Under the pieces are notes generated by a model. The model was not told where the DNA came from, made no database searches, and worked only from the letters and a program-made list of their open reading frames with translations. Shown one piece after another: positions 44,151-53,528 of a stretch of 64,000 nt of DNA (position 1 is its first letter; the number at the start of each line of letters is the position of its first letter). Position numbers and translations under genes: made by a program. Location of the stretch: positions 18,861-82,860 of the forward strand of contig CAZKMR010000008.1 of assembly GCA_964553795.1 (NCBI GenBank), read 5' to 3'. This stretch comes from JADLHS01 sp964553795. Its GTDB lineage: Bacteria; Verrucomicrobiota; Verrucomicrobiia; Limisphaerales; JADLHS01.

Positions 44151-45392
44151 TCAATTCTTGAGCACTTCGGCGACTGCGACGCCGCGCAGTTCAAACAGCC
44201 GCCGGATGGTGTCTTCTATGAGATTGTTGGGGCAACTGGCGCCGGCGGTCACTCCAATCGTAATTGGCCCGGATGGCAACCAGCGCTCGGTCTCGACTTC
44301 TTTGCGAAGATGTTGATCGTAATGCACGATTTTCTGAGCACTAACCATCTTGCTGGCGTTCTTGATGAAATAGGTGGGCAATTTGGCTTCGCCCATTTCG
44401 GCCAAGTGCGAGGTGTTGGAGGAATTATATCCGCCGATGACGATTAACAGGTTCATCGGCTCCAACAGCAGTTTTTGCAACGCATCCTGGCGATCCTGGG
44501 TCGCCCCACAAATTGTGTCGAAGAAACGGAAATGCCGTCCCACTTCAGCCTCGCCGTATTTTTTGATCATCGCCGCCTTGAACCGCCGCTGCACTTCCTC
44601 GGTCTCGCCGCGCAACATCGTGGTTTGATTCGCCACGCCCACCGCGACCAGATGTTCATCAGGATCGAAGCCCTGCGAATAGGCACCTTTGAATTTTTCC
44701 AGAAACGCCTGCTTGTCGCCGCCGTTCAAAATGAAATCACAAACGTAGTCGGTTTCTTCGAGGTTATAGACCACGAGATAATGTCCGCTGCCGTACGCGC
44801 GCGCCTGCGAAGTCGTCGCCTTGGTCTCCTCGTGCTTGGCCTTGCCGTGAATGATGCTGGTCACCTCCTCCTTGGAATACTGGCGCACCCGCTTCCACAC
44901 ACTCATCACGTCGCCGCACGTCGTATCCACGAGGATGCAACCTTTGGCTTCAATCTTCGTCCGCGTGGCGACTTCGGTGCCGAACGCCGGAATGATCACC
45001 GCATCGCCGGCTTTCATGCGGTTCAACTCCTCGTCGGTCGGTTTCGGCGAAATGATCTGAATGCCCATGTTACGAATCTGATCGTTCACGTCCGGGTTGT
45101 GAATGATTTCGCCCAGCAAATAGATGGGCGTACTGGGGGAAACATCGGAAAAATATTTTTTGGCCGCGTAGGCCAGGTCAATGGCGCGCTCCACACCATA
45201 GCAAAAGCCGAACTCCTTCGCGAGTTTGACCGTCAATTCTCCCGCGCTCAAAACGCCGCCGTTGGCACGGATGCGCTCCACCAATTCGCTGCGATAATGC
45301 GACAGCACCTTGGCCTGCACGGCTTCCATGATGTCCGGACGGCGGAGATTGATTTTCTTCGGCGCGCCGTTCCCATTCGCATCTGTTGACAT
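44151..45392 (-). CDS. ispH: 4-hydroxy-3-methylbut-2-enyl diphosphate reductase
   Basis: A 413-residue IspH, the last enzyme of the MEP isoprenoid pathway. Cluster cysteines are seen in EFGFCYGVERA (near residue 64), LVDTTCGDVMSVW and FFDTICGATQDRQ, and the C-terminal VTAGASCPNNLIED motif is present. Its length and the N-terminal extension of about 50 residues fit the plant/cyanobacterial-type IspH rather than the 316-residue E. coli form. It is transcribed away from the tRNA-Pro gene and the integrated element. Confidence 0.94.
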   Translation of the reverse strand: MSTDANGNGAPKKINLRRPDIMEAVQAKVLSHYRSELVERIRANGGVLSAGELTVKLAKEFGFCYGVERAIDLAYAAKKYFSDVSPSTPIYLLGEIIHNPDVNDQIRNMGIQIISPKPTDEELNRMKAGDAVIIPAFGTEVATRTKIEAKGCILVDTTCGDVMSVWKRVRQYSKEEVTSIIHGKAKHEETKATTSQARAYGSGHYLVVYNLEETDYVCDFILNGGDKQAFLEKFKGAYSQGFDPDEHLVAVGVANQTTMLRGETEEVQRRFKAAMIKKYGEAEVGRHFRFFDTICGATQDRQDALQKLLLEPMNLLIVIGGYNSSNTSHLAEMGEAKLPTYFIKNASKMVSAQKIVHYDQHLRKEVETERWLPSGPITIGVTAGASCPNNLIEDTIRRLFELRGVAVAEVLKN

Positions 45393-45493
45393 AAGAAGGT
45401 TAGTCTAATTGAGGTGGGAGAGGCGTCGAGCAGAAAGCCCGGGGTAAATAGTCATTGCGGCATGAGAAATTCCTGCAATGATGTGCGCCCTGT

Positions 45494-45571
45494 CGGAGCG
45501 TAGCTCAGCCTGGCTAGAGCACTTGCTTTGGGAGCAAGACGTCGCAGGTTCAAATCCTGTCGCTCCGACCA
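45494..45571 (+). tRNA. tRNA-Pro (anticodon UGG)
   Basis: A full cloverleaf: acceptor CGGAGCG/CGCTCCG, D-arm GCTC/GAGC, anticodon arm CTTGC-TTTGGGA-GCAAG with anticodon TGG, and T-arm GCAGG-TTCAAAT-CCTGT. The discriminator A is followed by an encoded CCA. A tyrosine integrase gene begins 64 bp downstream in the same direction, so the 3' end is the probable attachment site. Confidence 0.97.
45541..45571 (+). other. Probable attachment site (attL) at the tRNA-Pro 3' end
   Basis: The T-arm and acceptor 3' half of tRNA-Pro abut the integrase gene, the standard left junction of elements that integrate into tRNA 3' ends. The direct repeat (attR) should lie beyond base 64000 and cannot be seen. Confidence 0.6.
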
Positions 45572-45635
45572 CTTTTTCTTTAGGGTTTTGGCGATTTTGC
45601 TGGATTCCCTGACACTTTCCTGACAGTATCGCGGC

Positions 45636-47039
45636 ATGGCCGCGAAAAAGCACCATTCCGCTCAGGACGAAGAGAAACGCACGAAGTGGACCGTTGAACG
45701 AGGCTCGGCAACGGTGAAAATCTACCTCACTCCGCACGGGGCAGAAAACTACTACACGCTCTCCTATTGGATGGATCGCAAGCGTCGGCGGCAGGTTTTC
45801 AAAACACTCCAAGAAGCCAAAGACGAAGCGGCCATAAAAGCCACGCAGATGACCAACGGCGACCTTGGCGCGGCCAAGCTCACCAACGCCGACAGCGCGG
45901 CCTACCTGCGGGCCATTGCCCTGCTCAAGCCGTGCGGAGCGGCACTCGAATTTGCCGCATCCGAGTACGCCAGTGCGGTGAAACGTCTCGGCGCGGTATC
46001 GCTCTCCCAGGCAGTGGATTTTTACCTCAAGCGGCATCCGGTTCACATGGAGCCGAAGATGGTGCGGGAAGTGGTGGATGAACTGCTCAAGCTCAAGGAG
46101 TCGGAGCAACTGAGCGTTCGTTACCGCAAGCAACTGGCGTATGATCTTAATCGCTTTGCCGGGCGCTTTTGCGGTCGCCTCGGGGATGTGGCGGGCACGG
46201 AAATTGACGAATGGTTGCGCGATCTGAAAGTGGGGCCGCGCACGCGGAACAACCTTCGCAATTCAGTCCAGGCGCTGTTCAACTTCGCCATCGCGCGGAG
46301 GTATCTGCCAACGGACCATGATGAACTCAACGCCGTGCCGTTGGCGCGGGACGGTGATGGGGAAATTGAAATCTATTCACCGGAGGAAATGGCCGAACTG
46401 CTGGCCGTGGCGTCGCCGGAGCATATCCCGTTTCTCGCAATCAGTGCGTTCGCGGGAGTGCGGCACGCGGAATTGCAGCGGCTGGACTGGTCGCACGTGA
46501 AGCGCAAGGCGGGCATCATCGAGATCAAAGCGGGCACGGCCAAGACGGCGAGCCGGCGGGTCATTCCGATTCTGCCGAACTTGCGGTGCTGGCTGAAGGA
46601 TCACTGGCGCGAAGCTGGCGAGATTTGCAACTACGCGAACATGGTTCTCCAGTTTGTGGAACTCACCCGGCGCGTGAATGAGAAGCGACGGGCGGCATGG
46701 GCCAAAGCAAACGGGGTGAGCAAGGCGAAGCTGCTGGAGGCGGACAACGCGGCCGTCGAACGGCTGGCCAAGCTGCCGCGCAACCAGCGGCGCAGCCGGG
46801 GCACGGTGATGCCCGGCGCGGAGACAGCGGAAGCCGAGGGTTGGAATCCGTTCCTCTGGAAACACAATGCTTTGCGGCACTCGTTTATTTCCTACCGCGT
46901 GGCGCAGACACAGAATGTTTCGCGGGTTGCTTTGGAGGCTGGGAATAGTCCGGGAATGATTTTCAAGCATTATCGAGAACTGGTGCGGGAAACGGATGGG
47001 AAGAAATGGTTCGCTATTGTTCCGAAGGGAAAACGATGA
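45636..47039 (+). CDS. int: Tyrosine recombinase (integrase)
   Basis: A 467-residue phage-type integrase. The catalytic set is readable: Arg276 in FAGVRHAEL, a probable Lys near 304, His410 and Arg414 in HNALRHSF, and Tyr446 in FKHYREL. The usual His/Trp of the second histidine position is Asn437 (GNSPG). A SAM-like core-binding domain covers about residues 120-230. The insert between residues 335 and 400 is longer than in most relatives. It lies just after tRNA-Pro and should mediate integration there. Confidence 0.92.
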   Translation: MAAKKHHSAQDEEKRTKWTVERGSATVKIYLTPHGAENYYTLSYWMDRKRRRQVFKTLQEAKDEAAIKATQMTNGDLGAAKLTNADSAAYLRAIALLKPCGAALEFAASEYASAVKRLGAVSLSQAVDFYLKRHPVHMEPKMVREVVDELLKLKESEQLSVRYRKQLAYDLNRFAGRFCGRLGDVAGTEIDEWLRDLKVGPRTRNNLRNSVQALFNFAIARRYLPTDHDELNAVPLARDGDGEIEIYSPEEMAELLAVASPEHIPFLAISAFAGVRHAELQRLDWSHVKRKAGIIEIKAGTAKTASRRVIPILPNLRCWLKDHWREAGEICNYANMVLQFVELTRRVNEKRRAAWAKANGVSKAKLLEADNAAVERLAKLPRNQRRSRGTVMPGAETAEAEGWNPFLWKHNALRHSFISYRVAQTQNVSRVALEAGNSPGMIFKHYRELVRETDGKKWFAIVPKGKR

Positions 47040-47208
47040 TCAAACGGCGTGGCACAGGTGGTATAGTGAGGCGGTTGGCTCGTGCCTGCGACAACCTGCC
47101 TTGGCCTCCGGGCCGCCTGCTTTGTTGCTCGCTCGTTGCAGATCGCTGCGGATATGCGCCTCACTCACGCCGCGCGGGCAACCCGGATTCCGGCGGCAAC
47201 TTATTGCA

Positions 47209-47380
47209 TCCATTCGCCGCCCGCCTCGGGTCGGCGGGAAACAGTCCGGGGATGATTTTCAAACACTACCGCGAACTTGTTCGTGAGGCGGACGGCAAAA
47301 AGTGGTTCGCCATTGTGCCAAAGACCGCGCGGAGAGTGCAGTCGCCAAGAAACGTGGTGGCGATGCCAAAGGCAGCGTGA
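47209..47380 (+). pseudogene. Remnant of a second integrase 3' end
   Basis: This fragment encodes SAGNSPGMIFKHYRELVREA and then DGKKWFAIVPK before a different tail and a stop at 47380. The stretch matches the last 33 residues of the intact integrase (from 46941) nearly residue for residue, although the DNA differs at many third positions. Nothing upstream in 47040-47208 resembles the rest of an integrase. It is the leftover of a related but diverged integrase gene, including its catalytic tyrosine. Confidence 0.85.
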
Positions 47381-47536
47381 CAGTGGTGGCGCTCCCCGAC
47401 TCGCGATACAAATCACTCCGTTCCGTTCTGGAAAAATCCACGCTGGATTTTTCAAGGTCATTCGGCTCTTATCTCCCGGCGCACGTTCCGGCTTATCTGT
47501 GGACGAGTCAACTGTCTGGCAGCAGGGATTTTCGAA

Positions 47537-50092
47537 ATGGCAAAAAAAGAAGCCCAAGCACGAATCAGAGTCAACAAACTCCTCGAGCAGGCAGGTTGGC
47601 GCTTTTTCCCGGACGCTGCTGGTCCGGATAACATCATCTGTGAATGCCGGCTGACGCGGAAGACTTACAACCCGAATACTGACTTGGGCAACGACTTCGA
47701 CAAAACCTCCCATGGTTTTGTGGATTACCTGTTACTGAATCTGGAGCGCAAGCCGGTGGCACTGGTCGAGGCCAAACGGGAGAGCATTGATCCCCTGGAC
47801 GCCAAGGAGCAAGCGCGCGACTACGCCAAGTCTTTGGGCATCCGCCACATATTTCTCTCCAACGGAATCATTCATTACTATTGGGATCTGAGCCAGGGCA
47901 ACCCGACGCGGCTTTCCCATTTGCTCACGCTGGAACAGTTGGGCGAGGCATCCCGATGGAATCCGGACCCGCAAAAGCTGATCGAGACCAAAGTGGATGA
48001 ACACTACATTGCGATTTCGCAGGATGCCGGCTGGCTGGGTTATACGGCGGCGCAGCGTGAGTTGGCCCGGGTCAACCACAACATCAAATTGCTGCGCGAT
48101 TACCAAGTGGACGCCGCAGTCGCACTGCAAAAGGCTTACGCCAAGGGGAAAAACCGGTTCTTGTTCGAGATGGCCACGGGTACTGGCAAGACGCTGTTAA
48201 GCGCGGCCATCGCGAAGATGTTTATTCGTTCCGGCAATGCCACCCGCGTGCTGTTTCTGGTGGACCGGATTGAATTGGAGAATCAGGCCGCGCGGAACTT
48301 CAACCACTACCTCGCCAAGGACAGCATCAGTACGGTGATTTACAAGGAACGGCGGGATGACTGGATCAATGCCCAAGTCGTCGTCAGCACGATTCAGAGC
48401 CTCGCGGCGGGAAACCGCTATCTGACGGAATTCTCGCCCAACGATTTTCAACTGATCATATCGGACGAAGCGCACCGGACCATCGGCGGCAACAATCGGG
48501 TCATTTTTGAATACTTCATCGGCGCCAAGCTGGGGCTCACGGCCACGCCCAAGGATTATTTGAAGGGCATTGACCCAGCCAAGCTGCACGAGGACGACCC
48601 GCGCGAACTGGAGCGGCGGCTGTTGCTCGACAGCTATCGCACCTTTGGTTGCGATGATGGCAACCCGACGTTCCGGTTCAGCCTGCTGGACGCGGTGAAT
48701 CACAAGCCGCCGTATCTGGTGAATCCGCTGGCGGTGGATTGCCGGACGGAGATCACCACGGAACTGCTGTCGCAAAAGGGTTGGGCGGTGAAGCTGGCCG
48801 GGCTAGATGAAGACGACGACGACCAGGAAAAAACCTTTTACAAACGCGATTTCGAGAAAAAGTTTTTCTCGGATGCCACGAATGCGACGTTCGTGCGCAC
48901 CTTCCTGAAACATGCCAAGCGCGACCCGCTCACGGGTGAGATTGGCAAAACCATCGTGTTTGCCGTCAGCCGCAAGCACGCGCGCAAAATCACGAAGCTG
49001 CTCAACGAAGAAATAGAGAAGCTTCATCCCGGCAAGTATCAGTCAGATTTGGCCGTGCAGATCACGTCCGACATTCCCTCGGCGCAGGAGATGACGAAGA
49101 AGTTCGACAGCGAGCGCAATGCGCTCAATGGCAGATCGTCATTCAAGGCCGAGTTCATTGATTACACCAGCTCGCGCACGCGTGTTTGTGTGACGGTGGG
49201 GATGATGACCACCGGTTACGACTGCGAAGACTTGCTCAATGTGGTGCTGGCCCGGCCGATTTTTTCGCCCACGGACTTCATCCAGATCAAAGGGCGCGGC
49301 ACGCGGCTTTATACCTTCCGGCACAAGCAGGCCGGCGAGGAACACAAGACCGAGAAGGATAATTTCTACCTGTTCGATTTCTTCGCCAATTGCGAGTACT
49401 TCGAGAAGGATTTCGATTATGGGCGGAAGATCGAGCCGCCGCGCGAAGGCGGTGAGGGCGGCGGAGGAGGCGGGGGCGGCGGCAGGATCAACACCGACTT
49501 CACCTGGACCGGCCCGGATGAACTGAAGGACAAGCGCGAGGAGCAAATCGGGTTGCAGGGGATGAAAATTGACCGTGAGGCGTTCTCCCGCAGTTTTGAG
49601 GAAACCACGCGGCGCGAAGTGGAGAAATTCCCCGAACTCCGCGAGGCGGTGGAGGCCCGCGACTGGAACCGGGTGGAGGCGTTTGTGCGGGAAAACATTT
49701 TCGACCAGCCGGAAGAGTTCTGGAACACGGAAAAGCTGCGCGAGGCGTACGGTGTGGATCGGCGGCTAACGCTGGCGGAAATCCTGCAAAAGGTGTTCGG
49801 CGCCATTCAACGCTTCCCGAGCCGGCAGGATCTGGCGGAGGAAGATTTTGAGCGCTTTCTGTCCACGGGCGGCGTGGACGGTTCCAAGGTCCACGAGTTG
49901 CAGACGCTGTTCACGGCCTACCTGCTGTATCCCGACATCCGGGCCGCGGTGGACCTGGGAGACTTTGGCAAACTGGCCACGGATGCCCGCCTGAATCTGC
50001 GCGAATTGAAAGCGCTGGGCGAACCGCAACGCAAGCTCGCCCTGAACTACATCAAAGACAACATTGTCATCAACCGTTACTTTGCCGCCTGA
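47537..50092 (+). CDS. hsdR: Type I restriction endonuclease, R subunit
   Basis: An 851-residue HsdR. The N-terminal PD-(D/E)xK nuclease shows GFVDYLLLNLERKPVALVEAK (aspartate near residue 56, Glu-x-Lys near 77). The DEAD-type translocase shows Walker A FEMATGTGKTLLSAAI near residue 208, IISDEAHRTIGG near residue 307, LGLTATPKDYL, and a C-terminal helicase domain with QIKGRGTRLYTF. A Gly-rich linker (residues about 635-650) precedes a C-terminal helical region that should contact the methylase. It lies 15 bp before the fused methylase-specificity gene. Confidence 0.93.
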   Translation: MAKKEAQARIRVNKLLEQAGWRFFPDAAGPDNIICECRLTRKTYNPNTDLGNDFDKTSHGFVDYLLLNLERKPVALVEAKRESIDPLDAKEQARDYAKSLGIRHIFLSNGIIHYYWDLSQGNPTRLSHLLTLEQLGEASRWNPDPQKLIETKVDEHYIAISQDAGWLGYTAAQRELARVNHNIKLLRDYQVDAAVALQKAYAKGKNRFLFEMATGTGKTLLSAAIAKMFIRSGNATRVLFLVDRIELENQAARNFNHYLAKDSISTVIYKERRDDWINAQVVVSTIQSLAAGNRYLTEFSPNDFQLIISDEAHRTIGGNNRVIFEYFIGAKLGLTATPKDYLKGIDPAKLHEDDPRELERRLLLDSYRTFGCDDGNPTFRFSLLDAVNHKPPYLVNPLAVDCRTEITTELLSQKGWAVKLAGLDEDDDDQEKTFYKRDFEKKFFSDATNATFVRTFLKHAKRDPLTGEIGKTIVFAVSRKHARKITKLLNEEIEKLHPGKYQSDLAVQITSDIPSAQEMTKKFDSERNALNGRSSFKAEFIDYTSSRTRVCVTVGMMTTGYDCEDLLNVVLARPIFSPTDFIQIKGRGTRLYTFRHKQAGEEHKTEKDNFYLFDFFANCEYFEKDFDYGRKIEPPREGGEGGGGGGGGGRINTDFTWTGPDELKDKREEQIGLQGMKIDREAFSRSFEETTRREVEKFPELREAVEARDWNRVEAFVRENIFDQPEEFWNTEKLREAYGVDRRLTLAEILQKVFGAIQRFPSRQDLAEEDFERFLSTGGVDGSKVHELQTLFTAYLLYPDIRAAVDLGDFGKLATDARLNLRELKALGEPQRKLALNYIKDNIVINRYFAA

Positions 50093-50107
50093 GCCGCACC
50101 CGCCCGC

Positions 50108-53011
50108 ATGCTGAACAAGGAAACCAAGCGCCGGATTGATAATGCCCGCGACATTCTCGTGGGCCAACTGCCCCTGCCCTCCGACCAGATTGAACTCATT
50201 ACCATCGCCCTGATTTACAAATTCATGGACGACATTGATGAGCAGTCGCGGGAGCTGGGCGGCAAGCCCACGTTCTTTGTGGGCGACTTGCGCGACCTGT
50301 CCTGGCGCAAGCTGATCAGCAACACCCTGAGCGGCGAGGAACGGGTCACCAAATTGATTCAGGGCATTGAAGCCATCAGCGACGCGAAACACCACAGCAT
50401 CCCGGACCTGTTCAAGAGCATTTTCAAAAATGCGTTTCTGAAATTTCGCGACGCGCAGGTGCTAAAGTTGTTCCTGGATGAAATCAATGGTTTTACCTAC
50501 GACCATTCCGAAGAACTGGGCAACGCGTTTGAATACCTGTTGGACACGATGGGCACGCAGGGGCAGAACGGCCAGTTTCGCACCCCGCGCAACATCATTG
50601 AATTCATCGTGGACGTGGTGGACCCGCAGAAGGATGAAACCATCCTCGACCCGGCGTGTGGCACGGCAGGTTTTTTGATTTCGGCCTACAAGCACATTCT
50701 GGCCGCCAACACGTCCGCGAAGGCCGCCGAGAAAGACCCGCACGCGGGCGACCTGCTCAAATCCGCCGCGCGCGAAAAGCTCACCCGCAACATCACCGGC
50801 TATGACATCACGCCGCTGATGTGCCGGCTCTCGCGGGTGAACATGTATCTGCACCATTTTGCCAACCCGGTCATTCACGAGTACGACACGCTGACGAACA
50901 AGAACCGTTGGGGCGACAAGTTTGACGTGATCCTGGCCAACCCGCCGTTTATGACGCCGACGGGCGGCATCAGCACGCACGACAAGTTTCGGATTGCCGC
51001 CAAGCGGGCCGAAGTGCTGTTTGCCGACTTCATCCTGGAACACCTGAACGCCAATGGCCGGGCTGGGTTCATTGTGCCGGAAGGTATCATCTTTCAGAAC
51101 AACGACGATTATGTGAGCCTGCGGAAATGGCTGATCAACGAGGCCGGACTCTGGGCAGTGGTCTCGCTACCGGCCAACATCTTCCAGCCATATTCAGGCG
51201 TGAAGACGTCCATTCTGTTGGTGGATCGGGCGCTGGCGCGGCAGCGGGACGCCGTGTTGCTGTTGAAAGTGGAGAATGATGGTTTTTCCCTGAACACGAA
51301 CCGCACGCCCATCAAGGAGAACGATCTGCCCGACGCGCTGAAATTGCTACACGCGGCGAAGCAGCCGGATTATCCAGCGGCCAAGGGCAAGTTGGAAACA
51401 AAGATACAGCACCGGCTGGTGCCGCGGGCGGATTTTGCCAAGCTGGATGCTTACAAAGCGACCAGCACCGTCTGGGATTGTTGCCGTAAGTTTCACGTGC
51501 GCGCCGAACGGCTCAAAAAAGCTGCGGCCGAAGCCCGCTCCTCGGGCGACAAGCGCGAAGTGGAAAAGGCGGAAAAGGCGCTTGCCAAATTGCCCACCGA
51601 ATTCTCCACCGCGACCGGCCTGCCCAAGTTACCCGACACGGAAGCCGAACTGCGCGCCACGTTTGATGAAAAGATCAAAACGGACGCCATCACCTACGGC
51701 GACGACCCGGAGCAGCCAGGCAAGCTCAGCAGTGATCTACGCGAAGCTTTGGACAACCAGCGCGATTACAACTTCAACCGGGAGCGATACGGCATTACTG
51801 ATGTTTCTGGGCGAGTTTGGGAATTCGTGAAATTCGGCTCGGTTGTTATGGACATGCGTAACGGTGTCAACTTCAGCAAAGAGCAGGTTGGTGAAGGCAT
51901 TCCTTTTGTGAACATAAAGGACGTTTTTTCGCCCAGCGGCATCGTTGATTGTGATTCGTTGGAAAGGGTTAAACTAAGCGATAAAGAGATTGGACGGTTT
52001 CGGCTCGAAGATAATGACCTCGTTTTTGTTCGCTCATCCGTCAAATTTGAAGGCGCAGGGTTTCCGGCGATTGTAAGGCCGCGCGGTGCAACGATTGTCT
52101 TTTGCGGCTTTGTGATTAAGTGTTCGCTTGATAAATCTCGCATTGACCCTTACTTCGCAATGCAGCTTTTTAGATCCGCGCGCGGACGGCGAGACATTCT
52201 ATCGCGTGCGAGCAGAGCGAACATCACCAACATTTCACAGGACAGTTTGGAAGGCTTAGAAATTCCGCTGCCAACGATGGAGGAGCAGTCGGCGATTGTG
52301 GCGGAGTTGGAAGGTTATCAGCGCGTGGTGGGTGGTTGCGACGCCGTTCTTGAGCACCACCGCCCGAGTTTTACGCCAAACCCTGACTGGCCGACCTTCG
52401 CGCTCCATGAAGTCGCCGAGATTGACCCGAAACGCCCCAAGCTGGATTTGCACGCCACCGCGCCCGTTTCATTTCTGCCCATGTCTGATTTGTCCGTGCG
52501 CCAGGGCCAGGTGATTCCAAAACAAGAGCGGCCACTGGACACCGTCATCAAAGGCTACACCTACTTCGCAGAGCGCGACGTTATCGTCGCCAAGATCACC
52601 CCCTGTTTTGAGAACGGGAAAATGGGCGTCATCGGCAAATTGAAAAACGGCATCGGCTTCGGCTCGACGGAGTATTACGTTCTGCGCGCCAATAGCGCCG
52701 TGCTGCCGGAATTTTTGTTCGCAAGCCTTTGCCATCCGCAATTCATAACTCAAGGCGAAGCAAATATGTCCGGCTCTGCGGGACAACAGCGGTTGACGAA
52801 AAGTTTCATCCACAACTACCAAATCGCCGTTCCCGACCTCACCACGCAGCGCAAATTGGTGGCTGACCTTCAGCGCGAGCAAGCGACGCTGGCCGGGTTG
52901 GAGGAAATGAAGGCCAAGTATGCGGCCAAAATCGCCGCGCGGCTGGCGGTGCTGTGGGGTGAGCCGGAAACGGAAACGGATTCGAAAGCGGTCAAAACAA
53001 TTGGAAGTTGA
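50108..53011 (+). CDS. Type I restriction-modification: fused methylase (HsdM) and specificity (HsdS) protein
   Basis: A 967-residue fusion. Residues 1-480 are an N6-adenine methylase with the SAM motif ILDPACGTAGFLISAY near residue 179 and catalytic NPPF in DVILANPPFMTP near residue 280. A helical linker follows (about 480-570). Residues about 575-960 form an HsdS with two target-recognition domains (first from WEFVKFGSV, second from WPTFALHEV) and coiled-coil spacers (QSAIVAELEGYQRV; ATLAGLEEMKAKYA). Normally M and S are separate proteins. The first recognition domain is visibly richer in A+T than its surroundings. Confidence 0.9.
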   Translation: MLNKETKRRIDNARDILVGQLPLPSDQIELITIALIYKFMDDIDEQSRELGGKPTFFVGDLRDLSWRKLISNTLSGEERVTKLIQGIEAISDAKHHSIPDLFKSIFKNAFLKFRDAQVLKLFLDEINGFTYDHSEELGNAFEYLLDTMGTQGQNGQFRTPRNIIEFIVDVVDPQKDETILDPACGTAGFLISAYKHILAANTSAKAAEKDPHAGDLLKSAAREKLTRNITGYDITPLMCRLSRVNMYLHHFANPVIHEYDTLTNKNRWGDKFDVILANPPFMTPTGGISTHDKFRIAAKRAEVLFADFILEHLNANGRAGFIVPEGIIFQNNDDYVSLRKWLINEAGLWAVVSLPANIFQPYSGVKTSILLVDRALARQRDAVLLLKVENDGFSLNTNRTPIKENDLPDALKLLHAAKQPDYPAAKGKLETKIQHRLVPRADFAKLDAYKATSTVWDCCRKFHVRAERLKKAAAEARSSGDKREVEKAEKALAKLPTEFSTATGLPKLPDTEAELRATFDEKIKTDAITYGDDPEQPGKLSSDLREALDNQRDYNFNRERYGITDVSGRVWEFVKFGSVVMDMRNGVNFSKEQVGEGIPFVNIKDVFSPSGIVDCDSLERVKLSDKEIGRFRLEDNDLVFVRSSVKFEGAGFPAIVRPRGATIVFCGFVIKCSLDKSRIDPYFAMQLFRSARGRRDILSRASRANITNISQDSLEGLEIPLPTMEEQSAIVAELEGYQRVVGGCDAVLEHHRPSFTPNPDWPTFALHEVAEIDPKRPKLDLHATAPVSFLPMSDLSVRQGQVIPKQERPLDTVIKGYTYFAERDVIVAKITPCFENGKMGVIGKLKNGIGFGSTEYYVLRANSAVLPEFLFASLCHPQFITQGEANMSGSAGQQRLTKSFIHNYQIAVPDLTTQRKLVADLQREQATLAGLEEMKAKYAAKIAARLAVLWGEPETETDSKAVKTIGS

Positions 53012-53090
53012 CCGAAAGCGGCAAAAACCCGTAATGTCCGGTCGTAATCCATTGAATCGGAAGGGTTAGAAGAATTGAACAAAAGAACGA

Positions 53091-53123
53091 TTGCAAATGT
53101 CTTAATTGGTATCATATGATACC
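53091..53123 (+). promoter_or_regulatory. Promoter and 16-bp palindromic operator of the toxin-antitoxin-chaperone operon
   Basis: TTGCAA (53091-53096), an 18-bp spacer and TATGAT (53115-53120) form a promoter. The perfect palindrome GGTATCATATGATACC (53108-53123) covers the -10. An HTH-type antitoxin is encoded downstream, so this is probably its autorepression site. Confidence 0.75.
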
Positions 53124-53143
53124 GGAAATGAGACACCGAAGGC

Positions 53144-53524
53144 ATGCGACCCCGGCCATCCAACCACGAATTATGCAAGAAAATTGCAGACGCGTTGGTG
53201 GCGTTGCGGGGTGGTAAGTTTTCGCTGGCGCTGACCAAGCACCTGAGCGGTGATCTGGCAGAGCTGGAATTGGAGTCGGCCAATAAACTTCCCGACCTTT
53301 TAATCGAATTATTGGAAGAAATCGCGAGCATCGGCCCAGTCGAATGTTATGCGGGCGCCAGACCGCCCCACCGATCTTATGAACCGGAAATCAAAGGTTT
53401 GGAGCTGTGGGCGTATAGTTGGCACAGCCAGCGCTTAGGCAGGCCAATGTACGTTAAGTTTGCGTTGAAGAAAGAGTGGTATGTTTATGTGGATTGTCAC
53501 ACGGACAATCCACAGGAAAGCTAA
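53144..53524 (+). CDS. Putative MqsR-like toxin of a toxin-antitoxin-chaperone system
   Basis: A 126-residue protein whose C-terminal part (LGRPMYVKFALKKEWYVYVD) resembles the end of small RNase toxins of the RelE/MqsR fold. No catalytic set is certain. The main evidence is position: first gene of an operon with a zinc-ribbon/HTH antitoxin of the MqsA type 4 bp downstream and then a SecB-like chaperone, as in described MqsRAC systems. Toxins of this kind cleave mRNA. A palindromic operator precedes the gene. Confidence 0.65.
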   Translation: MRPRPSNHELCKKIADALVALRGGKFSLALTKHLSGDLAELELESANKLPDLLIELLEEIASIGPVECYAGARPPHRSYEPEIKGLELWAYSWHSQRLGRPMYVKFALKKEWYVYVDCHTDNPQES

Positions 53525-53528
53525 GAAT

